Below the pieces are notes generated by a model. The model worked only from the letters and a program-made list of their open reading frames with translations, made no database searches and was not told where the DNA came from. A stretch of 64,000 bases of DNA from positions 3,472,001 to 3,536,000 of the forward strand of contig CP061009.1 of assembly GCA_025808375.1 (NCBI GenBank). The letters run 5' to 3'. The stretch comes from Duncaniella muricolitica (GTDB taxonomy: Bacteria; Bacteroidota; Bacteroidia; Bacteroidales; Muribaculaceae). Positions 24,688-32,522 of the stretch are shown piece after piece; within the stretch, counting starts at the first letter, position 1, and each line of letters opens with the position of its first letter. Made by a program: the position numbers and the translations under genes.

Positions 24688-24848
24688 TACAATATATACC
24701 CATAGGAAGGCACACATAATCTATCGCGCTCAGCCTTGGTTACAATTGTAAGGCTGACGCCCGTAGGACGCTTACAATTCTCAGACTCATTTTCATGCTT
24801 CCGAGATGTCGCAGGACGCGTTTTTTTATATGGTTTAGACGTACTCAT
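24687..24848 (-). CDS. Small hypothetical protein, coupled to the downstream gene
   Basis: A 53-residue minus-strand protein: MSTSKPYKKTRP at the start, basic and polar in the first half, then VSLTIVTKAERDRL, ending SYGYIL. Its TAA overlaps the ATG of the 183-residue gene. A -7 box TAATTTTG (24873-24880 on the minus strand) is 25 bases upstream. The overlap and promoter support a real gene. I do not recognise a family. Confidence 0.6.
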   Translation of the reverse strand: MSTSKPYKKTRPATSRKHENESENCKRPTGVSLTIVTKAERDRLCVPSYGYIL

Positions 24849-24946
24849 GACCGCTTAATATATTGTATAACGCAAAATTACACATTATTTCCAATGAATA
24901 GACATGCACAGCATATTGTTTAACATTTTTAACAAAATCGCCCCTC

Positions 24947-25117
24947 TCACATAGCCTCGCTGAAGAAGCGCAGCTCCATGAGCAGAGCCATGAGGTCAAA
25001 GCCCGACACACCGCCGAGGCGGGCACGCAGCATAGAGAGAAGACGCTCCTTGCGCTTCTTGACAGTGATTTCGGCAACGTCGAGCAGACGGGCTATCTCA
25101 CCATTGCGCATACCTTA
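24947..25117 (-). pseudogene. 3' remnant of a helix-turn-helix regulator
   Basis: Codons from 25111 down to the stop at 24947 read MRNGEIARLLDVAEIT and then VKKRKERLLSML, the recognition helix-turn-helix of LuxR/sigma-4-type regulators, ending ELRFFSEAM. A stop codon lies two codons upstream, and the DNA changes abruptly from G+C-rich to AT-rich at about 25116. The N-terminal part is missing, so this looks like a host regulator cut by the arrival of the AT-rich island. Confidence 0.6.
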
Positions 25118-25304
25118 TCCTCTCTTATTAAAGGTAAGACATTGGAATTGAAATGATTGCAAATTGTATATTGTACTGATGTTGTACTAATTAGTTGGAT
25201 AAATCGAATTTCGGAGACTTGATTTTATGATTTTTAATGGCTATTTGTTTTATTTAATTGCCGCTGTTTTCTTTCATTTCCACTATTCTTTCATATCCGA
25301 CGCC

Positions 25305-26153
25305 CTACAAATTATTGTGCTGATATCCCAAAATGAACCTATGAGGGATTGTTTCAACAAAAGAATAGTCCTTATCGTCGACATTTGAAGAAACTACTAT
25401 TCTATCCAAATTACTGATATTAGATAGAAAAGATAATGTCTCTATATCAGAGATTCGTTGCAGATAAAGAGTTTTCAAGTTATGCAAATACTTCAATGCG
25501 ATAATATCTCTCAAATTCTTTGCGTTGAAAACCTCCACCGTTTCCATATTTGAGTTTTGCTCAGTGAACCCACAAAGATTTTTTAGTTTAGGTGCTTTAT
25601 CTATTAAAACTTTTTTCAAGTTGATCAGATTGCCAATTCCATATAAAGATTTGATATGAGTATTATAAAGAGCTACACTTTCTAATAGTTTCAGATTTCT
25701 CATAATGGACAAATCATCCATCTTAAAACCACTCAATGACAAATGTTTTAATGAAAACGCAATTTCAAGATTTCGAAGACGTGTGCTATATACGCAATTT
25801 AGGTATTTCAAAAATTTGAATATTGAAATATCAAGGTCTTTTTTTAGAGAACCCTCCATTGATAACACCTCCAAATTAACAAGACTATCAATATCCCCAA
25901 TATTCATATTGGGCTGAAGGATAGTTAAACTCCTTATTTTTAGGGAGGATTCACCAAGAAAAGATAAATCTCCAATTACTCCATTGGTATAATTGGAATT
26001 TATCATTATACTTGATATGTTGTGATACTCAATGTATTTTCTATACTCTTGTAGCTTTGGAGCTTCAATAATTAGAGTAAGCTTTGGGAGCATATAACTA
26101 TCCAAATTCTCAAAATATAAGTAGCCGTCTTTACGTATAATCGTATTGTTCAT
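25305..26153 (-). CDS. Leucine-rich-repeat protein
   Basis: About 282 residues from MNNTIIRKDG at 26153. The frame opens 7 codons earlier, but that start overlaps the upstream gene, while 26153 leaves a 4-base gap. Roughly ten irregular repeats of 20-24 residues have L-x-x-L-x-L and N-x-x-x-L patterns (SLVNLEVLSMEG, AFSLKHLSLSG, NLKLLESVALYN, YLHNLKTLYLQ). There is no signal peptide, so it is probably cytoplasmic and protein-binding. It is paired with the DUF4304-like gene. Cytoplasmic LRR and DUF4304 proteins both occur among immunity proteins of toxin systems; that role here is inference. Strongly AT-rich. Confidence 0.7.
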   Translation of the reverse strand: MNNTIIRKDGYLYFENLDSYMLPKLTLIIEAPKLQEYRKYIEYHNISSIMINSNYTNGVIGDLSFLGESSLKIRSLTILQPNMNIGDIDSLVNLEVLSMEGSLKKDLDISIFKFLKYLNCVYSTRLRNLEIAFSLKHLSLSGFKMDDLSIMRNLKLLESVALYNTHIKSLYGIGNLINLKKVLIDKAPKLKNLCGFTEQNSNMETVEVFNAKNLRDIIALKYLHNLKTLYLQRISDIETLSFLSNISNLDRIVVSSNVDDKDYSFVETIPHRFILGYQHNNL

Positions 26154-26157
26154 AACT

Positions 26158-26859
26158 TTACAATAAGAATTCACCTTCCAGTTTTTTATATGAGGGCTTT
26201 GATTGAAATAATTTACGTCGTTTGTTGACCATTTCTACGACAATAGACTTTGCTTGATTTGCTGTAAGGTTGCTTTCGCAAAACGTCATATAAATCTTGT
26301 TCATCCATTCATCGCGCATTCCGTTTCTTAAATTCCATTTTTGTAGAATCCTAACACCACTATCATAATTGCCAATTAGGAATTTAATCATAGCGGCATA
26401 ATAGTAGTCATGAACCGGGCCATTCCATTTCCCTCTCAACGCCTTAAACCGTTTAAGCCACAACAGTTTGACGAATTCCCAATTGGCATAATTAAGCGAT
26501 TGAAATTTAATCAGAGATTCGGCATATTTTAATGCGTAAGTTGCGAATTTGAATATTTCCTCCCGAAATATACTATCGTTACCTACATATTCCACAAATC
26601 CAGATTTGTTAACGTGTATCCGTTTCCATCCGTAGGAAAAACATAGTGTTGAATATAACGGAGTGGAAGTATCGAATAAAAAATCTATTCCGACATTGCA
26701 GAAAGACCCACGAGAATATGCAGATGGCTGAAATTCTATTAAAACAACACAATAGCCACAATCATACAGCCATGTCCGAGATTTCCCTCTTTGGAAAAAT
26801 CCGTGCGATAAAAAGGTCGCATTTCCAACCTCTACTATGATTTTATTGTGAATGTCCAT
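26158..26859 (-). CDS. DUF4304-like protein
   Basis: A 233-residue protein from MDIHNKIIVEV. I chose 26859 because upstream sequence in frame belongs to the IS element whose end lies 4 bases before this ATG. The N-terminal 110 residues (FLSHGFFQRGKSRTWLYDCG, then VVLIEFQPS, FCNVGIDFLF) follow the DUF4304 pattern of a hard-to-read phenotype-neutral domain: GF-x-x-x-G, a VI-x-FQ-x-S strand and a NVGI strand. The C-terminal half is helical (WVKLLW-type helices) and has no recognised motif. It is followed after 4 bases by the LRR gene. The IS insertion may have cut its promoter or first codons. AT-rich, probably acquired. Confidence 0.55.
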   Translation of the reverse strand: MDIHNKIIVEVGNATFLSHGFFQRGKSRTWLYDCGYCVVLIEFQPSAYSRGSFCNVGIDFLFDTSTPLYSTLCFSYGWKRIHVNKSGFVEYVGNDSIFREEIFKFATYALKYAESLIKFQSLNYANWEFVKLLWLKRFKALRGKWNGPVHDYYYAAMIKFLIGNYDSGVRILQKWNLRNGMRDEWMNKIYMTFCESNLTANQAKSIVVEMVNKRRKLFQSKPSYKKLEGEFLL

Positions 26860-26862
26860 ATC

Positions 26863-28235
26863 AATGATTCGGTAAAAATTACCGAAGTAGTTGAAACTTA
26901 AGTTAATATATCGAATTGTCAAATACAAATGAATCGCCAAAACGTTCATTATAAAAACATTAGACAATATGAACGTATTGGCGATTCTCAAAGACTTCAC
27001 CTTTCGGTGTAAGTCGGTATTTGAAAATACTACAACCAAGATGAGCAAAAGGTTCCTCAACTGGCTGATTTTAACAATACGCACTGTGGCGTTGATTCCG
27101 GGCAAAGTCAATTTTACCCGGCTGTCGCGCTATGGCGGTCGTACAGCCAAGACCTTTGCCTCCAATTTCAAGACATCCGTAGACTGGATGAAAGTCAACA
27201 TAGGTATGGCGCAGGATTGTTTTGGGCCGGCCGATGACATGGCAGTGGCAATCGATCCGTCCTTCATTTCAAAGCAGGCAGACTGACGTATGGCATAGGC
27301 CGTTTCTGGTCTGGGGTGGCACAACGTGTCAAACGCGGTCTGGAGATAATGGCGATCGGGGCAATAAGTCTGAGTAAACATACATGCGTGATGCTCGGTG
27401 CTGTCCAGTCACCGAACTTCAGGACTCTTGAATCTGAGAAACAAATGTCAATGCTTGGCTGGTATGTGGCACTTGTCAGGTCAAAGGCGACAGAGCTGCT
27501 CTCACTGACGGATATTCTGGTTGCCGATGCCTTTTTTTCTCCAAATATGAGTTTGTAAATGAAGTGATTGGCATGGGATTTCGATTTGTCGGGAGATTAC
27601 GTGCCAACTCATATCTGAGGTATCTGGCCATACCGGATTCCTCCGCCCCGCGAAGACGCGGCAGAAAGAAAAAAAGTATGGAGAGAAAGTGGATTTCTCC
27701 AACCTTGACATGTCCGTGTTCACTTCATTCATATATGAGGATTCCAAAGGAAACAAAACCCGATGTCACACGGCGGTCGTACATTCGAGGGCATTGAAAC
27801 GCGACATCCGTATCGTGGTCTGTCCGGTTGAAAAACGCAGAGCCTCTTCTTTACTTCTCTACCGACACCAATATGAGGCCTGAAAAGATCATCGGTTTCT
27901 ACCGCACCCGCTTTCAGATTGAGTTCGGTATACGCGATGCCAAGCAGTTTACCGGACTTCAGTCACAGCAGACCCGCGACAGGGAGCGGCTTGACTTTGC
28001 GTTCAATCTTTCCTTCACAGCCCTCAATGTCTGCAAAGAGGTCATAAGGAAGGATTATTCGGATCTTTCGGTAGCGCAGTTCAAACGGCTTATGTTTGAA
28101 TCTTATATCGCCTCAACAATTATTTCGACTTGCGGAAAATCTCCGCATCTCAAAATAATTAAGAAAATAAATCATCGGTTGGCTCAGTTAGCGGCTTAGC
28201 CAAGGCTGAACAACCTCAAATTTTACCGAATCATT
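26863..28235 (+). mobile_element. Degenerate IS element with terminal inverted repeats
   Basis: Left end AATGATTCGGTAAAA (26863 on) and right end TTTTACCGAATCATT (to 28235) are exact 15-bp inverted copies, with similarity continuing a few bases inward. Between them is one frameshifted DDE transposase. The outer flanks (CATATC and GCATATGC) hint at a target duplication around CATAT, but it is imperfect. The element sits 4 bases upstream of the DUF4304-like gene. Confidence 0.8.
26969..28199 (+). pseudogene. IS4-like DDE transposase, multiply frameshifted
   Basis: Homologous segments follow one another in different frames: 26969-27286 (FLNWLILTIRTVALIPGK), about 27287-27540 (YGIGRFWSGVAQRVKRG), then EFVNEVIGMGFRF near 27550, then VDFSNLDMSVFTSF from about 27686, and finally 27830-28199 (FYRTRFQIEFGIRDAKQF, the conserved Y-R-x-R-x-x-IE-x-x-R region with the catalytic glutamate). 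At least four frame changes are needed (near 27280, 27540, 27672 and 27830), three of them in or near homopolymer runs. No intact transposase can be made. The IS4 assignment rests on the C-terminal motif. Confidence 0.8.
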
Positions 28236-28291
28236 GCATATGCAAAGTTAACGAATTTATCTGATAGTCAAGACATGGCAATGAAGAAAAC

Positions 28292-28336
28292 AACGGCTAT
28301 CCCACCGATTGGGGTGATTTAAGTGAGATAGCCGTT
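28292..28336 (-). terminator. Hairpin downstream of the MobV remnant
   Basis: Perfect 10-bp stem AACGGCTATC/GATAGCCGTT (28292-28301, 28327-28336) with a second small CACC/GGTG stem inside. On the minus strand it is followed by GTTTTCTT. It probably once ended the relaxase transcript. Confidence 0.55.
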
Positions 28337-28369
28337 ATTGTCAGTGTGGAGGTATTAGCGTCTGATGCT

Positions 28370-29010
28370 TCAGCTTTGCCTCGGTTCTTTGGATTGGAAG
28401 CCGAGTTTTTCAAGGAGTTTGCGGGCCATGTCGCGGAACCATTGGAACACATTTATTCCGTCGATTGTCAGTATGAATCGGTACTTTTCTTTCGGGTCGC
28501 GCTCCAATTTAGCATATGAACCCTCCGTGCTGAATGTCTGATTGTGTTCCGATGAGAAAAGAGAGCCTGCAAATCCCACTTTTTCTTGGGCGAGGATTCT
28601 CTGCGTGAATCTGTCGGGAAATCCGATATGGGTGCAATATCGCCCCCTCCTCAGCAAATCTTCAAGGTCGGGAAAATACCGGGCAATGTCAGCCTTGTAT
28701 TTCTGGAAATCTCCGTTGGCTTCGTTGGAGAGTTTCTGCATTTGCAGCCGGGCAACATCATCGGAGAGTTTTGATGATGTCGCCATGAGCGATTTGTTCT
28801 CGGCGGCGAGAGAAGAATTAGCCTCGGTCAGCCGGGTATTCTCAGAATAGAGTTCGCGGTTTGTCTGCCGGATTTCCTCGTTTACCTGCCTCAACTGCTT
28901 CTTTTGAGCGTCAAGGGCGATTGCGCTGCATTCAAGATGACCGACCTTGCTCTCCAACGATTTCTTCTCCTTGTCGAGTTTCTTTTTCTCGGTGGAGAGT
29001 TCGGCTACAT
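28370..29010 (-). pseudogene. C-terminal part of a MobV (Pre)-type relaxase
   Basis: The open frame runs from about 29010 to the stop at 28370. The first 90 residues are a coiled coil rich in K, E and Q (AELSTEKKKLDKEKKSLESK onward). The tail contains ARYFPDLEDLLRRGRYC, IGFPDRFT, GSLFSSEHNQTF and FRDMARKL, which follow the C-terminal region of Bacteroides plasmid mobilisation proteins of the MobV family. The catalytic N-terminal domain (HxDE-type metal site) is absent, and the frame runs directly into an unrelated SusD fragment on the other strand. It is therefore a truncated, inactive remnant of a mobilisable element. Confidence 0.65.
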
Positions 29011-29013
29011 CGA

Positions 29014-29175
29014 AAACGCTGGACTCTGCTTGACGATTATAAGGAAACCTTTACGCGCGAACTATGCGGTGAAACTTTCACTCTGACTCCAGAATCAGAC
29101 CTCTGGGTATTCCCAATACCTCGAAACATTATACAACAAAATCCCAATCTGCATCACAATTATCCAACAAGATAG
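29014..29175 (+). pseudogene. 3' remnant of a SusD/RagB gene
   Basis: In the frame starting at 29014 the DNA encodes KRWTLLDDYKETF and then LWVFPIPRNIIQQNPNL before the stop at 29173-29175. The ending PIP-x-x-I-x-x-NPNL-x-x-N is the standard C-terminus of SusD-type lipoproteins. No start or upstream part remains: the sequence is replaced upstream by the MobV remnant on the other strand. It marks the right edge of the island and shows that a polysaccharide-utilisation locus was disrupted here. Confidence 0.65.
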
Positions 29176-29193
29176 AATAGCCGATTGACATAC

Positions 29194-29238
29194 AAAAAAT
29201 CAGGCGTTACGGAATCTGATATCCGCAACGCCTGATTT
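29194..29238 (-). terminator. Terminator of the rhamnose operon
   Basis: 12-bp arms AAATCAGGCGTT/AACGCCTGATTT (29197-29208, 29227-29238) with an inner CGGA/TCCG stem. On the minus strand it is followed by a run of T. It lies 41 bases after the rhaD stop. Confidence 0.9.
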
Positions 29239-29279
29239 AATTTTCAGAGCTAAACTTTAAACTTTTCAGCTTTAAACTC

Positions 29280-30086
29280 TTATTTGGGAAGGTTGAAGGC
29301 GACGGTCATTTCGCGCATCTGGTCGTCTGACATGCCGTCGGGTTCGAAGCCCATATTTTTGGCCGAGATGTATATCTGGGCCGATTTGTTGAGTACATCT
29401 ACCTGGTCGAAAGCCTGCATGATGTCGGTATCGACAGCAAAGACGCCATGTTTCTCCCAAAGAGTGACGTCATAATCGCCGAGCTCACTGATGGTCGACT
29501 CAGCGAGGATGTTGGAGCCGGGGAGCTGATAAGGGATGATGCCGAGTCCGCGGGGGCAGAAAGCCTTGGTCTCGGGTATCATGCTCCAGAGCAGACGTGT
29601 GGCCACATCCTTCTCGAGATATTTCTTGCAGTGCGACATTGCCACGAGCTCGATGGGATGAGTATGGAGCGATGCCTTGTAGTTGGAACCCTTGCCGATG
29701 AGATAGTTGTGTACGGCCAGGTGAGAGGGGAGCTCCGAGGTCGGCATTACGGGGAGATCGGCAATGATTTCATAATGCGCGCAGTCGTCGAGGATGCGTA
29801 TCACCGAGCCGTTCTCCATAGGCCGGCGTGCGAGGTCGCGCATGCGTTTGTTGGTGCCTTTGCAGTAGAAGTAGCAGCCCTTGAGGTTGGTAAGTGTAGC
29901 TCCGATGGCTTTGGGTTCGCTGATGGCAGGGAGGGCGCGTATAGCGTCATCGACATGTTCGGTAATGTTGACGGTAATGTTGCCGCCGTTGCGTTCGGCC
30001 CACCCTTTTTGCCAGAGATAGCCGGCCACTTCAGCCACCTGCTCTACCTCGCGGGCCAGGGCAGGACGATTATCAAGTATAGACAT
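29280..30086 (-). CDS. rhaD: Rhamnulose-1-phosphate aldolase
   Basis: RhaD splits L-rhamnulose 1-phosphate into dihydroxyacetone phosphate and L-lactaldehyde. The 268-residue class II aldolase has the phosphate-binding WAERNGGNI, the zinc ligands in LHTHP and the late histidine in WEKHGVF, and the C-terminal DQVDVLNKSAQIY. Length and order match the E. coli enzyme. It is last in the operon rhaB-rhaA-rhaT-rhaD and is followed by a strong terminator. The 34-base spacer from rhaT is made of AATTA-type repeats. Confidence 0.96.
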   Translation of the reverse strand: MSILDNRPALAREVEQVAEVAGYLWQKGWAERNGGNITVNITEHVDDAIRALPAISEPKAIGATLTNLKGCYFYCKGTNKRMRDLARRPMENGSVIRILDDCAHYEIIADLPVMPTSELPSHLAVHNYLIGKGSNYKASLHTHPIELVAMSHCKKYLEKDVATRLLWSMIPETKAFCPRGLGIIPYQLPGSNILAESTISELGDYDVTLWEKHGVFAVDTDIMQAFDQVDVLNKSAQIYISAKNMGFEPDGMSDDQMREMTVAFNLPK

Positions 30087-30120
30087 CTTTTTAATTAGTA
30101 ATTATTAATTATTGATTGGC

Positions 30121-31149
30121 TTATATAAGCTGTGGTAGGAATGAGGAGATTATCAACACGATGATGCCGGCTGTCAGCACCGCCATTGTCGAGCGCGAGC
30201 AGCCTTTCCATTCTTTGAGGATGATGCCCCACACGTTGGAGAAGACCACGTTGAGAGCCATGAGTATGCACCACGAGAAGGCCAGCAGTGTGGGCGAGTC
30301 GGTGAGGAAGCCTTTGCCGAGCGAGAGTCCGAAAAACTGGCTGTACCACAGGGCTCCGGCCAGGGCGCAGTAGAGGAGATTGTTGGCATATAGCGAGGTG
30401 CGGCCATAGTCGCCGAAGGTGTGGTTGCGCGAGTTCTGATAGAGACAGTAGACGGCGTTGGTGATGAAGCCGCCGAGTGTCACGAGAAATGTGGCGGGGA
30501 GGGTGGCATACATGGGGTTAGACTCACTGAAGGAGATGTTGCCGCCAAACTCGAGTCCGACGTTGAAACATCCGCTCATGACGCCTGCCAGCAAGGCTAT
30601 GGCTATGCCTTTGGGGAAGTTGAAGTCCTTGACGGCTTCGCGTTTCTGCTCTTCCGACATTGTGCGCGATTTCATGCTTCCGGCAACACCGATGATGCCG
30701 ATGCCTATGAGGGTCACGACTACTCCGATGAGCACGGCAGCGGTGAGCTGGGCAAGGTAGTGGCCTTCGGGGAAGAAGATGTTGAGCATCACGGGGCCGA
30801 GCACGGTGCCGAGTCCGGCACAGGTGCCGAGGGCTATGCTTTGGCCGAGGGCTACGCCGAGATAGCGCATGGAGAGGCCGAAGGTGAGACCGCCAACGCC
30901 CCAGAGGGCTCCGAAGAGGATGGTCATCCAGATGCGGAATGAGTTGTCGGCGGTGAAGAGTTCGCAGAGGCTATGCCCCTGTGGAACGGCGAGAAGTGCT
31001 CCCAGAAACGGGAACAGAAGCCATGCGAAGATGCCTTGCACGAGCCAGTAGCTTTCCCAGCTCCAGGATTTGATCCTGTTGATGGGCACATAGCAGCTCG
31101 ACTGGCAGAAGGCTCCGACGGCTATGATAAGTAATCCGAGTAATATCAT
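30121..31149 (-). CDS. rhaT: L-rhamnose/H+ symporter
   Basis: A 342-residue inner-membrane protein with about ten hydrophobic segments and the RhaT signatures CQSSCYVPINRIKSWSWESYW near the N-terminus and SGCFNVGLEFGG in the middle. It imports L-rhamnose with a proton. I chose the ATG at 31149 (MILLGLLIIAVG) since the upstream extension from 31182 interrupts the first membrane segment with charged, unconserved residues. Its place between rhaA and rhaD supports the substrate. Confidence 0.94.
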   Translation of the reverse strand: MILLGLLIIAVGAFCQSSCYVPINRIKSWSWESYWLVQGIFAWLLFPFLGALLAVPQGHSLCELFTADNSFRIWMTILFGALWGVGGLTFGLSMRYLGVALGQSIALGTCAGLGTVLGPVMLNIFFPEGHYLAQLTAAVLIGVVVTLIGIGIIGVAGSMKSRTMSEEQKREAVKDFNFPKGIAIALLAGVMSGCFNVGLEFGGNISFSESNPMYATLPATFLVTLGGFITNAVYCLYQNSRNHTFGDYGRTSLYANNLLYCALAGALWYSQFFGLSLGKGFLTDSPTLLAFSWCILMALNVVFSNVWGIILKEWKGCSRSTMAVLTAGIIVLIISSFLPQLI

Positions 31150-31174
31150 ATAGGGGGAGTATAAAGTGGCAAGG

Positions 31175-31240
31175 GGATACAAAAGGACAAAAGTCTCATA
31201 AGAAACAAAAGGGTATATTATGAGACTTTTGTCTTTTTTA
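31175..31240. repeat. Hairpin repeat between rhaA and rhaT
   Basis: Perfect 15-bp stem (31186-31200 with 31219-31233) with A- and T-runs outside. The left arm, GATACAAAAGGACAAAAGT and onward, is nearly the same as the arm of the large palindrome at 35052-35181, so both belong to one dispersed repeat family. Here it may act as a partial terminator that lowers rhaT and rhaD expression relative to rhaB and rhaA. Confidence 0.75.
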
Positions 31241-31259
31241 TTCCATTACCGGACTGATT

Positions 31260-32513
31260 TTAACGTTTGGAAGTTACGTCGGCTTCGTATTTTTCCACTG
31301 CAGGGATGAATGACTCGCCTACGGGGACATTGTTGCGGAGGCAGAACATGTCGTAGACAGCGTTCCAGGGGAGATTCTTGCACTCTTCGAGGAGAGCGAG
31401 ACGCTGGAACTTCTTGTCGGCGAGCTCATAGCCGCGGAGTGTGGTGATAGGCTCGAGAAGAGCACGGAGCATGCACTTCTGGGCGGCGCGGCTGCCGATT
31501 ACGTAGGCACCGATGCGGTTGAGTGTGCCGTCGAAGTAGTCGAGGCCATAGTGCACGCGGTTGAGTGCGCCGGCGCGTACAATCTCGCTGAAAAGGTCCA
31601 TGGTGGGGTCGTCCATGATAGTCACGTGGTCAGAGTCCCAACGGATGGGGCGGCTCACGTGGAGCATCAGCTCGGGCACGAAGAGAAGCATCGCCGACAC
31701 CTTGTCAGCCACGCTTTCGGTGGGATGGAAGTGACCCGTGTCGAGAGTGATCATCATGTCATTCTTGGACGCATAGGCGGTGTAGAAGTCGTTGGAGCCT
31801 ACGGTGTAGCTCTCGAGACCGATACCGAATACTTTTGACTCCACACAGTCCTTCATCCAGTCATACTTGTGCTCGAATATCTGGTCGAGCGAGTCTTTGA
31901 GCAGCTCGCGATACATGTAGCGGTTGACAGTGATGTCCTTGCTGCCGTCATGCACCCAGGTGTTCATGATACAGGGGTCCTGCTGAGCCTCGCCGATGGC
32001 CTGGGAGATGGCGCGGCAACGCTTGGAGTGCTCGATCCAGAAGTCGCGGATGCCCTTGTCGGGGTTGGCGAGCGAGAGGTCGCCGCTCTTGGGGTGAGAG
32101 AATGAGGTGGAGTTGAAGTCGAGTTTGATATCGTTGGCCTTACCCCAGTCGATCCAGCTCTGGAAATGCTCTACCGAGCACTGGTCGCGGTCAACAAACT
32201 TGCCGCCGAAGTCACCGTAGATCTCGTGGAGATTGAGACGGTGCTTGCCGGGGATAAGCGACATGGCATAGAGGATGTCGGCGCGGAGCTCGTCGATATT
32301 GCGGGCCTTGCCGGGATAGTTGCCGTTGACCTGGATACCGCCGGTGAGCGAGCCGCCCTGATTTTCAAAGCCGGCTACGTCGTCGGCCTGCCAGCAGTGC
32401 ATGCTGAGGTGGAAATCCTGCATCTGTTCGAGCACCTTGTCGGTGTCGACACCTACTGCTGCATAACGTTCACGGGCTATCTCATAAGCCTTGCGGATGA
32501 GTTCTTCTTTCAT
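31260..32513 (-). CDS. rhaA: L-rhamnose isomerase
   Basis: RhaA interconverts L-rhamnose and L-rhamnulose. The 417-residue TIM-barrel enzyme has the metal-binding residues in the blocks IGLESYTVGSNDFY, TLDTGHFHPTE and VSRPIRWDSDHV, and the N-terminal LSMHCWQADDVAGFE. Length is normal for the family. It lies 9 bases after rhaB, so the two are tightly co-transcribed. Confidence 0.97.
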   Translation of the reverse strand: MKEELIRKAYEIARERYAAVGVDTDKVLEQMQDFHLSMHCWQADDVAGFENQGGSLTGGIQVNGNYPGKARNIDELRADILYAMSLIPGKHRLNLHEIYGDFGGKFVDRDQCSVEHFQSWIDWGKANDIKLDFNSTSFSHPKSGDLSLANPDKGIRDFWIEHSKRCRAISQAIGEAQQDPCIMNTWVHDGSKDITVNRYMYRELLKDSLDQIFEHKYDWMKDCVESKVFGIGLESYTVGSNDFYTAYASKNDMMITLDTGHFHPTESVADKVSAMLLFVPELMLHVSRPIRWDSDHVTIMDDPTMDLFSEIVRAGALNRVHYGLDYFDGTLNRIGAYVIGSRAAQKCMLRALLEPITTLRGYELADKKFQRLALLEECKNLPWNAVYDMFCLRNNVPVGESFIPAVEKYEADVTSKR

Positions 32514-32522
32514 GGTTAAAGA

